A stretch of 54,617 nucleotides of DNA from IMG/VR virus record IMGVR_UViG_3300042455_001551, positions 1 to 54,617 of that record. The stretch is one strand, 5' to 3'. Origin of the DNA: a virus. The notes beneath the pieces were generated by a model. That model did not search any database. It was not told the origin of the DNA and was given only the letters and a program-made list of their open reading frames with translations. Positions 41,500 through 49,246 of this stretch are shown here, piece after piece (the first letter of the stretch is position 1; each line of letters begins with the position of its first letter). A program made the translations under genes and the position numbers.

Positions 41500-42223
41500 T
41501 AATAAAGAAGTTAGTGAAGAAGAGTTTTACAGTTCGAATAATTTGTCTGTTTCTAATCCTTTTCGCGGCGAAAAACAAGTAAACGAAGCAGTTAAAGAAG
41601 CAATAGGATTAAGCACAAGACATAAAGCAGGAGAAAAAATGATATACTTAGATGAAGCTATAGAGCAAGAAGAAAAATTAAAAGAGGTTAAAGATAGATT
41701 AAATTTAGCGGAAGGGTATAAACAAGAATTTCTTGATACTATGTATTTTAATAACCCAAACCTTATTACACAAGAAGAGTATGACAAACTAGAAAAAGAC
41801 GATACAATTACAAACGTTTCTCGCGGAGAGGGAGAAAAGATGACAAAGTTAGATAAGGCTATAGCGCAATGGAAAGAACTAATTGACGGAGCAGTTGAAG
41901 CACAACACGGCGTAAAAGAAACTGAAGGAAAAGGGATAAAACTAAATGAATTAAAACCTCAAATGTCTTTATTATTCAAGCAGTTTCCTAAAGCTTTAGA
42001 GGCTATTGTAAGATGTTCTGAATACGGGCACAACAAATATAAAGAAACAGATAAAGATTACCTTAATTTCAAACGTGTAGAAGGTGGAAGTAAAGCTTAT
42101 GCAGACGCAGGATTACGTCATAGAATGCAACAAGGGATAGATTTAGAAAGTATGTTACCACATTGTTATCATGTTGCCTGGAATGCACTCGCTGAATTGG
42201 AGTTATTAATGGAAGAAAAATAA
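41480..42223 (+). CDS. dATP/dGTP diphosphohydrolase-like (DUF5664) protein, 247 aa
   Basis: The C-terminal 95 residues match the DUF5664 family. KLNELKPQMSLLFKQFPKAL opens it, then YGHNKYKETDKDYLNF with KVEGG-like variants, DAGLRHRMQQGID, and HCYHVAWNALAELELL. Phages use this family to alter nucleotide pools. The N-terminal 150 residues are not recognised and contain two similar stretches (DEAIEQEEKLKE and DKAIAQWKELI, each after a GEK-M), perhaps a small internal duplication. Confidence 0.65.
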   Translation: MQKYYLNNKEVSEEEFYSSNNLSVSNPFRGEKQVNEAVKEAIGLSTRHKAGEKMIYLDEAIEQEEKLKEVKDRLNLAEGYKQEFLDTMYFNNPNLITQEEYDKLEKDDTITNVSRGEGEKMTKLDKAIAQWKELIDGAVEAQHGVKETEGKGIKLNELKPQMSLLFKQFPKALEAIVRCSEYGHNKYKETDKDYLNFKRVEGGSKAYADAGLRHRMQQGIDLESMLPHCYHVAWNALAELELLMEEK

Positions 42224-42235
42224 ATAATAAAAAAC

Positions 42236-42266
42236 TTGCACATGTCAAAAATTTTTCGTATATTTG
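42236..42266 (+). promoter_or_regulatory. Promoter for the SSB operon
   Basis: TTG, 20 nt, TATATTTG. The neighbourhood ACTTGCA and TTTTTCG is shared with the other right-arm promoters. The next start (TTG) is 27 nt beyond the -7 element. Confidence 0.82.
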
Positions 42267-42293
42267 CAGAAGTAAAATTTAAATAAAAACATT

Positions 42294-42566
42294 TTGAACA
42301 GAAAACTAATTACACTTACAGGAATTGGAGAATCCTTAACAAAAGAAGCAGAGGCAAAAGTAAAATTCCTCGAAGCAGAAGGAGATGATTACGAATTAAA
42401 CGAAGAAGATTACGCAGAAATAGAACAAGAAATGGCGATATTTACAGATGAGATTGTATCTCTTGTGCGCGTCGAACAAAAAGAAACAGTTATCTTTACT
42501 AAAGCTGGATTAAATTTCACAGTGAAAGAAACAATAGAAGAAATTAGTAACAAATTAAATAATTAA
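42294..42566 (+). CDS. Unknown acidic protein with TTG start, 90 aa
   Basis: Glu-rich small protein with a strand-rich end (QKETVIFTKAGLNFTVKETI). The only suitable start after the promoter is TTG at 42294. It stops 7 bp before the SSB-like gene and is probably co-expressed. Function unknown. Confidence 0.6.
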   Translation: MNRKLITLTGIGESLTKEAEAKVKFLEAEGDDYELNEEDYAEIEQEMAIFTDEIVSLVRVEQKETVIFTKAGLNFTVKETIEEISNKLNN

Positions 42567-42573
42567 ATAAAGG

Positions 42574-43284
42574 ATGGCGACAAACTATTTACAAGTGAAT
42601 TACGATGGAACTTTATTCCAGTACTCAAAAGAAGCTAAAGAAGGATTTGTAGAGCATACAAACACTGCTGGCACAAAAAGTTATAGAAAATATTATAACA
42701 AAGGGGTTACGGGAGTTTTAAGTCACGTAGACAAGAGGGTTAATGAAAAACTTAACAACACAGAAGAAGTAAGAGTACATTTAAAAGATGGAGAAGAAAC
42801 TTATGTAGTAACTTTTAGAGTTATGGGGCAAGGAGACCAAGTTGATGAGTATACTGAACAACTTACAAGGTATTTACCAAACATGGAAAAGGGAACAGTA
42901 TATACAATTAACAATTGGTATATGAAAAAAGGAGAGACTGTTAATGGTGAAGAAGTTAAATACGATAATAAAGGTTTAACAGTAAAAGTAGGAGAAAATA
43001 AAATCGAACCAGCATTATCTTATCAGACAGAAAATAATCCAAAAGGAGATATTCCGAGATTAGAGTTTAAAGATTTCGCAGGTAAGAAAAAAGTATCAGC
43101 AACATCAAAAGAGGCTAAATTAGAATTCTTATATGGTGCATTAATTGAAAGTGTTGAAAGATTAGCTTGGAAAGAGGGTAATAATACCACTACACCAAAA
43201 GCAGAAGCGCCTAAAAACGCAGTACCAACAGCAACTCCTGCTCAAGCATTTGCAGAACCAAAAGAACAAAAACTTCCTTTTTAA
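42574..43284 (+). CDS. Single-stranded DNA-binding protein candidate, 236 aa
   Basis: The C-terminus ends EPKEQKLPF: a flexible Pro/Ala-rich linker (about 203-227) and then a hydrophobic tip ending in LPF, as in bacterial and phage SSBs. The first 190 residues are a strand-rich domain that could be an OB fold (VRVHLKDGEETYVVTFRVMG, GTVYTINNWYMKKGE). It sits among replication and nucleotide genes. The tip is basic-acidic mixed rather than strongly acidic, so the call is tentative but the layout is telling. Confidence 0.6.
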   Translation: MATNYLQVNYDGTLFQYSKEAKEGFVEHTNTAGTKSYRKYYNKGVTGVLSHVDKRVNEKLNNTEEVRVHLKDGEETYVVTFRVMGQGDQVDEYTEQLTRYLPNMEKGTVYTINNWYMKKGETVNGEEVKYDNKGLTVKVGENKIEPALSYQTENNPKGDIPRLEFKDFAGKKKVSATSKEAKLEFLYGALIESVERLAWKEGNNTTTPKAEAPKNAVPTATPAQAFAEPKEQKLPF

Positions 43285-43286
43285 TC

Positions 43287-43718
43287 ATGGAGAACACACA
43301 AATTAACCCTTTAGATTATGGTTACACAGATGACCAATCTATTTTGATACCAGCAAATAACTTACTTAGTTTAATGTTTTTTGCGCAAAAAGTAAAAGAA
43401 AGTCAACCAGAACTGTTTTTACCTTACGAATACCCAAAGACAGTTAATAATACTTTTAATAAAGAAGGTTTTTTAACAGACAGTTTAGTTGAATGGCAAG
43501 AATATGCGGGAGAAGAAGCAAACGTATTCTTTAGAAACGTAGACAAACCAGTTAGAGGAGCAACAGAATTATCATTATTAGCAGACCAGGTTTTATTTTC
43601 TTTGGGCGTAATTCACGAAAAAAATATTAACACTGGCGTTGCAAAAAACTTAAAAGATGGAGGACAAGAACACGATATCGCACAGTTACTGGCTGAACCA
43701 AATAAAAGCAAAAACTAA
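43287..43718 (+). CDS. Unknown protein downstream of SSB candidate, 143 aa
   Basis: Not recognised. Begins 2 bp after the SSB-like stop. Mixed helical protein with Asn/Glu-rich ends (NPLDYGYTDDQSILIPANNLLSLM). Likely part of the replication operon. Confidence 0.6.
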   Translation: MENTQINPLDYGYTDDQSILIPANNLLSLMFFAQKVKESQPELFLPYEYPKTVNNTFNKEGFLTDSLVEWQEYAGEEANVFFRNVDKPVRGATELSLLADQVLFSLGVIHEKNINTGVAKNLKDGGQEHDIAQLLAEPNKSKN

Positions 43719-43869
43719 AGCTAGTTTTGTATCTTGGGAAACTACGGGAGATACTTTAAGGTTGAAAATAGTGAAAGACAAACAGCCAAATTATTTCATT
43801 TTAGACGGCAGTTTTGAAAACGTTACTTTGGAAACCTATTTAAGTCTTTTGGAGTCAATTGAAGAATAA
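43657..43869 (+). CDS. Unknown small protein, 70 aa
   Basis: Overlaps the previous gene by 62 bp if the ATG is used; a shorter start is possible. The product (ASFVSWETTGDTLRLKIVKD and FENVTLETYLSLL) is a plausible small alpha/beta domain. No family match. Confidence 0.5.
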   Translation: MEDKNTISHSYWLNQIKAKTKASFVSWETTGDTLRLKIVKDKQPNYFILDGSFENVTLETYLSLLESIEE

Positions 43870-43872
43870 AAA

Positions 43873-44070
43873 ATGAGTTTTAAAAAGTTATATGAAGCTC
43901 TCGCTGAGAGTGGGGAGCTTCAAGACTTTTGTCGTAATATGACAGGAGTTTGGGAAAAAGATAAGAAGAGTTTTATAAAACAACAAACAGAGTTAGAGAA
44001 TATAGCTAACAATTTACACGTAAATTTAGATTTAGACGATGAGTTCGAACAATACTCTACTGAACTTTAA
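43873..44070 (+). CDS. Unknown small protein, 65 aa
   Basis: Helical acidic protein (KLYEALAESGELQDFCRNM). Begins 3 bp after the previous gene and ends 35 bp before the promoter of the TnpB operon. Function unknown. Confidence 0.55.
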   Translation: MSFKKLYEALAESGELQDFCRNMTGVWEKDKKSFIKQQTELENIANNLHVNLDLDDEFEQYSTEL

Positions 44071-44104
44071 TAAAAAATTTATTGGTACAATAGTTGTAAT
44101 AAAT

Positions 44105-44135
44105 TTGCATAATTAAAATAAATGTAGTATATTTG
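44105..44135 (+). promoter_or_regulatory. Promoter for the RHH-TnpB-GroEL operon
   Basis: TTG, 20 nt, TATATTTG. Here the bases before the -7 element are TGTAG rather than TTTCG, the one divergent member of the right-arm set. The RHH gene begins 20 nt downstream. Confidence 0.8.
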
Positions 44136-44154
44136 CAATATAAAATTAAATACA

Positions 44155-44289
44155 ATGATAAAAGAAAAGGATATCTTAATAAGGATTGATGAAGAAACTA
44201 AAAATAAAGCTAAACAAAAAGCGAAGTCAGGTGGTTTATCTTTATCTTCTTGGGTTAGAACATTAATTCTTAAAGACTTGAAAGAGTAA
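44155..44289 (+). CDS. Ribbon-helix-helix protein upstream of TnpB, 44 aa
   Basis: The protein is the length of a minimal RHH (Arc/CopG type): strand DILIRIDEE, helix KNKAKQKAKSG, turn, then helix SSWVRTLILKDL. RHH dimers bind operators, often near their own promoter. Its stop and the TnpB start share bases (TAATG), so the two are translated in sequence. It probably regulates the operon or assists TnpB. Confidence 0.7.
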   Translation: MIKEKDILIRIDEETKNKAKQKAKSGGLSLSSWVRTLILKDLKE

Positions 44290-45467
44290 TGATAACCTAT
44301 ACCTTTAAAATAAAAACTACTAAATCCCTTGAATTAAAGTTTGAAGAGCATCTAAACATAACTAGATATATCTACAATTTAGCAAAAGAGACTAAAGAAT
44401 ATGCTTATTCTAAAGGTGTGAAATTAAGTAAGTTTGATTTATGCAAACAATTACCAGAACTTAAAAAAGAATTTACTTGGATTTTTAATGTAAATGCTAA
44501 CACATTACAAAGTACAATAGAAAGACTTGATAAAAGCTATAAAAAGTTTTTCAAAGATTTTAAAGAAGGTAAAATTTCAAAACTAAAACAGGATTACATC
44601 AACAAATGTTTAAAAAATGGAACAGAAATTAATCAAAAGAAACTATTTGAAATTGGAAAGCCCAAATGGGCAAAGAAAAAAGACTGGGAATCAATAGAAT
44701 TTAATCAAGGTAATACAAAAAGAATAACTCCAGATTTAAGATTTGAAAAAGACGGAAAATTTAATTTACCAAAATTAGGAAAAGTAAAAATATTTAAAAG
44801 TAGAGAAGTATATGGAAACATAAAATTAGCAAGAGTAGTTAAAAAAGTTGACGGTTGGTACTTACAAATAGTTACAGACCACGAAATCCAAAAATGCAAT
44901 AACCAAGCACAAGTAGGAATTGATGTAGGGATAACACATTTTGCAGTTACCTCAGACGGTCAATTTTTTGAGAATATTAAAACAACTAACAAGTATGCTA
45001 AAAAATTAGCAGATGCTCAAAGAAAGTTAGCTTTGAAGAAAAGAGGTTCTAACAACTTTTACAAAGAAGTAGAAAAAGTAAAGAAAATCTATTTAAAAAT
45101 ACAAAGAGTTAGAGAAGATTATCTTCATAAAGTTTCAAGAGAGTTAGCTAATAATTATCAAACAGTTTTTGTAGAGGATTTAGACGTATCAAAAATGGTA
45201 CAAAATAAAAACTATTCAAAAGCTATTTCAGATGTTAGTTGGAGTAAATTTGCTCAATACTTAGAGTACAAAACAGAATTAATAAAAATAGATGCTAAAT
45301 ATAGTTCACAAGAATGTAATAATTGTGGGTATGTTGCAAAAGAAAACAGACCTAATCAAGAAACGTTTAAATGTGTTAAATGTTCTCACGAAGGTAATGC
45401 AGATTTTTTAGCGTCATTAACAATTTTAAAGCGTGGACAAACGCTACTAGAGAATTATGATAAATAG
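44289..45467 (+). CDS. tnpB: TnpB-family RNA-guided nuclease (IS200/IS605 OrfB), 392 aa
   Basis: The RuvC residues seem intact: Asp212 in GIDVG, Glu296 in VFVEDLD, and Asp372 in GNADFLASLTIL. The zinc finger between the last two has Cys343, Cys346, Cys362 and Cys365 (CNNCG...CVKC). The N-terminal wedge-like part (TRYIYNLAKETKEYAY) is typical. TnpB proteins cut DNA guided by a transcript of the element's right end (omega RNA). No TnpA is present, and the gene is joined on both sides to phage genes (TAATG before, 11-bp overlap with the GroEL-like gene after). It looks incorporated in the phage operon rather than inserted as a whole element. A hairpin lies in its last codons. Confidence 0.9.
   Translation: MITYTFKIKTTKSLELKFEEHLNITRYIYNLAKETKEYAYSKGVKLSKFDLCKQLPELKKEFTWIFNVNANTLQSTIERLDKSYKKFFKDFKEGKISKLKQDYINKCLKNGTEINQKKLFEIGKPKWAKKKDWESIEFNQGNTKRITPDLRFEKDGKFNLPKLGKVKIFKSREVYGNIKLARVVKKVDGWYLQIVTDHEIQKCNNQAQVGIDVGITHFAVTSDGQFFENIKTTNKYAKKLADAQRKLALKKRGSNNFYKEVEKVKKIYLKIQRVREDYLHKVSRELANNYQTVFVEDLDVSKMVQNKNYSKAISDVSWSKFAQYLEYKTELIKIDAKYSSQECNNCGYVAKENRPNQETFKCVKCSHEGNADFLASLTILKRGQTLLENYDK
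45430..45445 (+). other. Hairpin in the last codons of tnpB (possible omega RNA stem)
   Basis: AGCGT pairs with ACGCT around a 6-nt loop. In IS200/IS605 elements the guide RNA scaffold is made from the 3' end of tnpB, so this stem is where such a structure would lie. The following bases are the start of the GroEL-like gene, which would be the guide if a canonical RNA were made. Confidence 0.35.
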
Positions 45468-47055
45468 TTTAAAAAGAACTCCGTTAAAGGGGGTTGTCAA
45501 TATATTGATTAAAGATTATGACCTTTTAGATGAAGGTTATTTACAAGCTTGTGAGGCAGTTGCTCAAACTTTAGGTGCTGAAGGTAAGTATTCGCTATTA
45601 GACAGCGGAAACGATAAAGATGCACCAATTTTAACAAAAGACGGTGTTTCTGTAGCTTTAAGAATTAGGTTTGCAGAGCCAGCAAAAAACTTTGGTGCTT
45701 TACAAGCTATTCAAGGTGCTGTATCCACTTTAAAAAAGTCTGGAGATAGTACTACTACAACAATGGTCTTTCAAAAAGCTTTCTTAAACAATTTCAAGAG
45801 AAAAAATTTCAATAAAGCCGTAGAAAGAGGTATAAAAGCAGCAGTTAGTGAAGTGTATAGTAATTTAGATTATTTTGCTATAGATACAGATGAAAATTCA
45901 CTTAGAATGATTGCTAACACTTCTTGTAATAACGATACAGAGTTAGGTGGTAAGATAGTTCAAGCTTTTAATTCTGTTGGTAGAGACGGCGTTATAGAAG
46001 TTTCAAAAAATGAAAATACAGAAGATATAAAAGTTATTGAGCAAAGTGGAATGGTGTTACCTAATCAAGGTTTTTCTTCTCCATTTTTTATAAACAAAGA
46101 ATCTAAACCAGTATTTGAAGACGAGAAGGTTTCTGTTTTATGTTTATCTATCTGGCAAGAAAATACAGAGGTTTTAGACTTTTTAAAATACTTTGTACAA
46201 AGAAACGGTAATAAAGCGCCTTTATTAATCTTTACAGAACGACCTATTACAGAATTTAAAGACAGATTGATTGTTTTAAAGAATGCAGGAGTAAATATTT
46301 GTTTAGTTGGACTTGCTGTTCAATCAGAATATGAAAATGTATCTTTATTGAACGATATTGCTATGTTCACTGGAGCAGAAGTTTACAATCCAGACACCGT
46401 TAAGAGAGATAAAGATAATAATCCTATTTTTGTTACAGGTTTTGCCGATAAAGCAGTTATTTCAGATGACCAAACTGTACTTTCGGTAGCGAATATCCCT
46501 CAAGAAGTGTTCGATGCAGTTGAAATTTTGAGAGATAAAGAAGATAAAACACCTTCAGACTTGGCTAGAATGAAAAGATTATCTGGCAAATCTTGTCTTA
46601 TTGAAGTAGGGGGTTTAACACCAAATGATATTAGAGAGAAGTATGACAGAGTTGACGATGCACTTGCTTCAGTTAAATCTGCTATTTCAGAAGGATATAT
46701 TCCAGGTGGAGGAAGTACTTTAGTGTTTATTTCTAATTTAATGTACAAAAAGTTTGCAAATAAAGATGAACAAAAGGGATATAACTTAGTAAAAACAGTT
46801 TTAAAGTCGCCAATGTTGCAAATCTTGAAAAACGCCAACAGAAAAAATAAAAAGTACTTTGGAATAAACTATTTAAAACACTCGGAAGATAAGTTTGGAG
46901 TTGGGTATAATGCAGTTAAAGATGAAATTTCAAATCTATTAACAGATGGTATTATTGACAGTAAAAAATCTATTAGAGTTGCTTTAGAATCAGCTTCAGA
47001 GTCGGCAATAAAAATGTTTAACATAGGCGTTGTAGTCCTATACCCAAAAGTTTAA
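45457..47055 (+). CDS. GroEL-like chaperonin, 532 aa
   Basis: The GroEL signature blocks are in order: APILTKDGVSVA (ATP site), KSGDSTTTTMVF with Asp97 for GroEL Asp87 in GDGTTT, CNNDTELGGKIVQAFNSVGRDGVIEV split over the intermediate domain, an apical domain about 190-370 that diverges, and RVDDALASVKSAISEGYIPGGG with Asp400/401 near the position of GroEL Asp398. The Gly/Met tail is missing; it ends VVVLYPKV. ATPase residues are therefore kept. Phage GroELs are known in some large phages and fold virion proteins. The gene overlaps tnpB by 11 bp and may be expressed with it. A GroES-like gene lies on the left arm. Confidence 0.88.
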   Translation: MINSLKRTPLKGVVNILIKDYDLLDEGYLQACEAVAQTLGAEGKYSLLDSGNDKDAPILTKDGVSVALRIRFAEPAKNFGALQAIQGAVSTLKKSGDSTTTTMVFQKAFLNNFKRKNFNKAVERGIKAAVSEVYSNLDYFAIDTDENSLRMIANTSCNNDTELGGKIVQAFNSVGRDGVIEVSKNENTEDIKVIEQSGMVLPNQGFSSPFFINKESKPVFEDEKVSVLCLSIWQENTEVLDFLKYFVQRNGNKAPLLIFTERPITEFKDRLIVLKNAGVNICLVGLAVQSEYENVSLLNDIAMFTGAEVYNPDTVKRDKDNNPIFVTGFADKAVISDDQTVLSVANIPQEVFDAVEILRDKEDKTPSDLARMKRLSGKSCLIEVGGLTPNDIREKYDRVDDALASVKSAISEGYIPGGGSTLVFISNLMYKKFANKDEQKGYNLVKTVLKSPMLQILKNANRKNKKYFGINYLKHSEDKFGVGYNAVKDEISNLLTDGIIDSKKSIRVALESASESAIKMFNIGVVVLYPKV

Positions 47056-47058
47056 GAA

Positions 47059-47259
47059 ATGTTGGTTAGAATAGAACAAATAAGAGGTACAGATACGGTT
47101 TTAATTATAGATGAAATCGGTAGATATTTAGGGCAGATGTATTTTGCAGATTTTTCGGATTGCATTATTGAAAACTTGGACCCCGTAGAGGAAGATGACT
47201 ATTTGTTTTGGCAAGTAGATAAAAACGAACTAAATAAATTTTTTAAAGATGTTAAATAA
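47059..47259 (+). CDS. Unknown acidic protein after the GroEL-like gene, 66 aa
   Basis: A small strand-rich protein (VRIEQIRGTDTVLIIDEIG) with an acidic second half. It begins 3 bp after the chaperonin stop and overlaps the next gene by 11 bp. It does not resemble GroES. Confidence 0.55.
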   Translation: MLVRIEQIRGTDTVLIIDEIGRYLGQMYFADFSDCIIENLDPVEEDDYLFWQVDKNELNKFFKDVK

Positions 47260-47899
47260 AAGAAATTTAGTAATTTTAGGAGTAATTGTAGCTTTATTTT
47301 TACTCCTTTCAAAATGTTCTAACGATAGATACCAACAGTTAAAAGGAGAGTATTCTATTTTAGAAGATAAATACAAAGTACAAAAAGACGGCGTAAAAAC
47401 ATTAGAAAAGGAGAGAATTATATTAAAAGACTCTCTAGAAAATGTTATAAACAACAGAAAAGACAGAATTGTAACTGTTACTAAAAGAATTAAAGTTTTA
47501 GAGGCTGTAAAAAAAGATAAAATTTCAAAAGACGGTTTGGCTTTATATTATAATAATAGATATAAGGTCGGTTCAACTGCTTTAGTTAATGATTCTTTAA
47601 GAATGGAAGTTTGTGTTGCTCAAGAAGTTGCTTTAGAGTTAGAAGAGGGTGATATTTTAGAACTGATTTCTCAAAATAAAGATACTATTATTGCGGAGCA
47701 GAATGATATAATTAAAGGTAACGATTTAATGTTATTTGCGGCGGAAAAAGAAATTGAAGCAAGAAAACAGTTAGAAAAATCGGCAGAAGAAAATATAAAC
47801 AATCTAAAGAAACAGAATAAAAAGTTAAAAACAAAAAACTTCTTCGTAACAGTTGGTGTTGCTGTAGGTGCTTTTTTAATTGGTAATTATACTAAATAA
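47249..47899 (+). CDS. Membrane/coiled-coil protein with terminal hydrophobic segments, spanin candidate, 216 aa
   Basis: The N-terminus is a basic start then a hydrophobic helix (LVILGVIVALFLLLS) ending with SKCSN, which resembles a lipobox (Cys22) though Lys at -1 is unusual. Residues 28-190 are long coiled coil. The C-terminus has a second hydrophobic helix (FFVTVGVAVGAFLIG). An outer-membrane lipid anchor plus a C-terminal inner-membrane helix is the layout of a unimolecular spanin. It lies far from the left-arm lysis genes. If the Cys is not lipidated it is simply a two-ended membrane protein. Confidence 0.55.
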   Translation: MLNKRNLVILGVIVALFLLLSKCSNDRYQQLKGEYSILEDKYKVQKDGVKTLEKERIILKDSLENVINNRKDRIVTVTKRIKVLEAVKKDKISKDGLALYYNNRYKVGSTALVNDSLRMEVCVAQEVALELEEGDILELISQNKDTIIAEQNDIIKGNDLMLFAAEKEIEARKQLEKSAEENINNLKKQNKKLKTKNFFVTVGVAVGAFLIGNYTK

Positions 47900-47901
47900 A
47901 T

Positions 47902-48213
47902 ATGAACGAAATACAAACTAACGTACAATTTTATCTAAACGATATAGAATTAAACATTTCTGTTAAAAAAGATTTATCTGGATATAAAGAAAATGAACCT
48001 CTTTATCAATTTGGATATATTCAAATAACAGATGGTAAAATTGGAGATAAACCTTTGTTTTATGACAATCTAACCTTCTTCTTAGAGTGCGGCAAAAAAG
48101 AATTTAAAGAAGAGTGTAAAGAAGAACTAAAATCAAAAGGGTATGATTGGAAAGAAACCTATAGAGATATTAAGATTCTTTTAAAGAGAGCTAAAAAATT
48201 AAAATTATTATAA
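47902..48213 (+). CDS. Unknown protein, 103 aa
   Basis: Not recognised. Alternating strand pattern in the first half (TNVQFYLNDIELNISVKKD), Lys/Glu helices in the second. Starts 2 bp after the candidate spanin. Confidence 0.55.
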   Translation: MNEIQTNVQFYLNDIELNISVKKDLSGYKENEPLYQFGYIQITDGKIGDKPLFYDNLTFFLECGKKEFKEECKEELKSKGYDWKETYRDIKILLKRAKKLKLL

Positions 48214-48214
48214 C

Positions 48215-48457
48215 ATGAGAAGAAGTGGAAAAACGACAAGAGCAGTAGACCAAGCAATACAAAGACTGTTTACAGATAAAAAATTAGTTTTATATAAAGG
48301 TTTTGATAAAAGAAGTGGTGTTTTAGACCCAGATGCAGAATTATACGATTTAGCTCAAAGTTATTTTTTAAGAATATTACTTGCAAGATTAGAATCAGAG
48401 CATTACAAAACTTATGAGATTGAAACTAAAAGTGACCACATAATAATTACTTGTTAA
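48215..48457 (+). CDS. Short P-loop-like protein, 80 aa
   Basis: The first residues MRRSGKTTRAVDQAIQRL look like the P-loop and first helix of an ATPase (GKTT), but the protein is far too short for the fold. It may be a truncated enzyme or a small unit using only that part. Another phage ATPase could have decayed here. It begins 1 bp after the previous stop. Confidence 0.55.
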   Translation: MRRSGKTTRAVDQAIQRLFTDKKLVLYKGFDKRSGVLDPDAELYDLAQSYFLRILLARLESEHYKTYEIETKSDHIIITC

Positions 48458-48460
48458 CTT

Positions 48461-48676
48461 ATGAATTTCTACTACGATACAATTTTAGGATTACAATACG
48501 ATTATATAGAGCCGTTTTTCTCAATTGATTTAACTGTAATACCACAAAAATTTGATTTCGATACAGAGCACTGGACAGAGTATTTAAAAAATATAGATTT
48601 ACGAATGGTTAATGAAAATACAACAAGTCTGCCAGGTATAGAGAAAGTTTCTTTTATAACAGATTATAAATTATGA
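48461..48676 (+). CDS. Unknown aromatic-rich protein, 71 aa
   Basis: Rich in Tyr, Phe and Asp (FYYDTILGLQYDYIEPFFSI). Not recognised. Overlaps the next gene (ATGA-type). Confidence 0.5.
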   Translation: MNFYYDTILGLQYDYIEPFFSIDLTVIPQKFDFDTEHWTEYLKNIDLRMVNENTTSLPGIEKVSFITDYKL

Positions 48677-48882
48677 TTACAACAGTAATAACAACCGACC
48701 AAGAAAAGTTTGAAATGTACGATTTGTTATCAAAAGAGCAGTTAATAAAAATGCTTATAGAGGCTAATAAACATCTATATAGGTTAACGCTAACAGTTTT
48801 ATGTCCAAAATGCGGTATTAGTAATTGTAGCGGAAATACATCGGGCAACGTAAAATGCTATTGTAGTAATGAAATTCAGTAA
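48673..48882 (+). CDS. Unknown small Cys-rich protein, 69 aa
   Basis: The C-terminus has CPKCGISNCSG...CYCS, a possible zinc ribbon; the rest is a helix (DLLSKEQLIKMLIEANKHLY). It overlaps both neighbours. Function unknown. Confidence 0.5.
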   Translation: MITTVITTDQEKFEMYDLLSKEQLIKMLIEANKHLYRLTLTVLCPKCGISNCSGNTSGNVKCYCSNEIQ

Positions 48883-49246
48883 AAACTTTGACAGAGATTG
48901 GAATTGGTATTTCAAATACAGAGATACCTTTACTTTTTCTGGTTCGCCGCCAAAAAAGATTGAAAAAGGAGATAAATATTCAGCAAAAGAAGCTTTCTAC
49001 CTATACGATAGCCAAGGTAAATTAGTACCAACTAAAGAACCAGAACTATTACAACAGATATTCAAATGTAAAGAAGCAATAAACTTTCAAATAAAAGAAT
49101 ACGCTCAAGATAGAGCTAAAGGGTATCTGCCGAAAATAGAATTTGAAATAATAAAGGAAGAATTTGAATTATTGCCTTGGATGATTGAGGCGGTGGAGAA
49201 ACAGAAATATAAATATTACGACACGGAAAAACTATATACGATATGA
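48869..49246 (+). CDS. Unknown protein, 125 aa
   Basis: A soluble protein with many aromatic residues at the start (DRDWNWYFKYRDTFTF). Not recognised. Overlaps the previous gene by 14 bp and the next by 4 bp. Confidence 0.55.
   Translation: MKFSKNFDRDWNWYFKYRDTFTFSGSPPKKIEKGDKYSAKEAFYLYDSQGKLVPTKEPELLQQIFKCKEAINFQIKEYAQDRAKGYLPKIEFEIIKEEFELLPWMIEAVEKQKYKYYDTEKLYTI

Noticed and set aside
48215-48457. Functional AAA+ or kinase gene from the GKTT motif
   Set aside because: The protein is only 80 residues and shows no Walker B or sensor, so only a P-loop-like start is noted.
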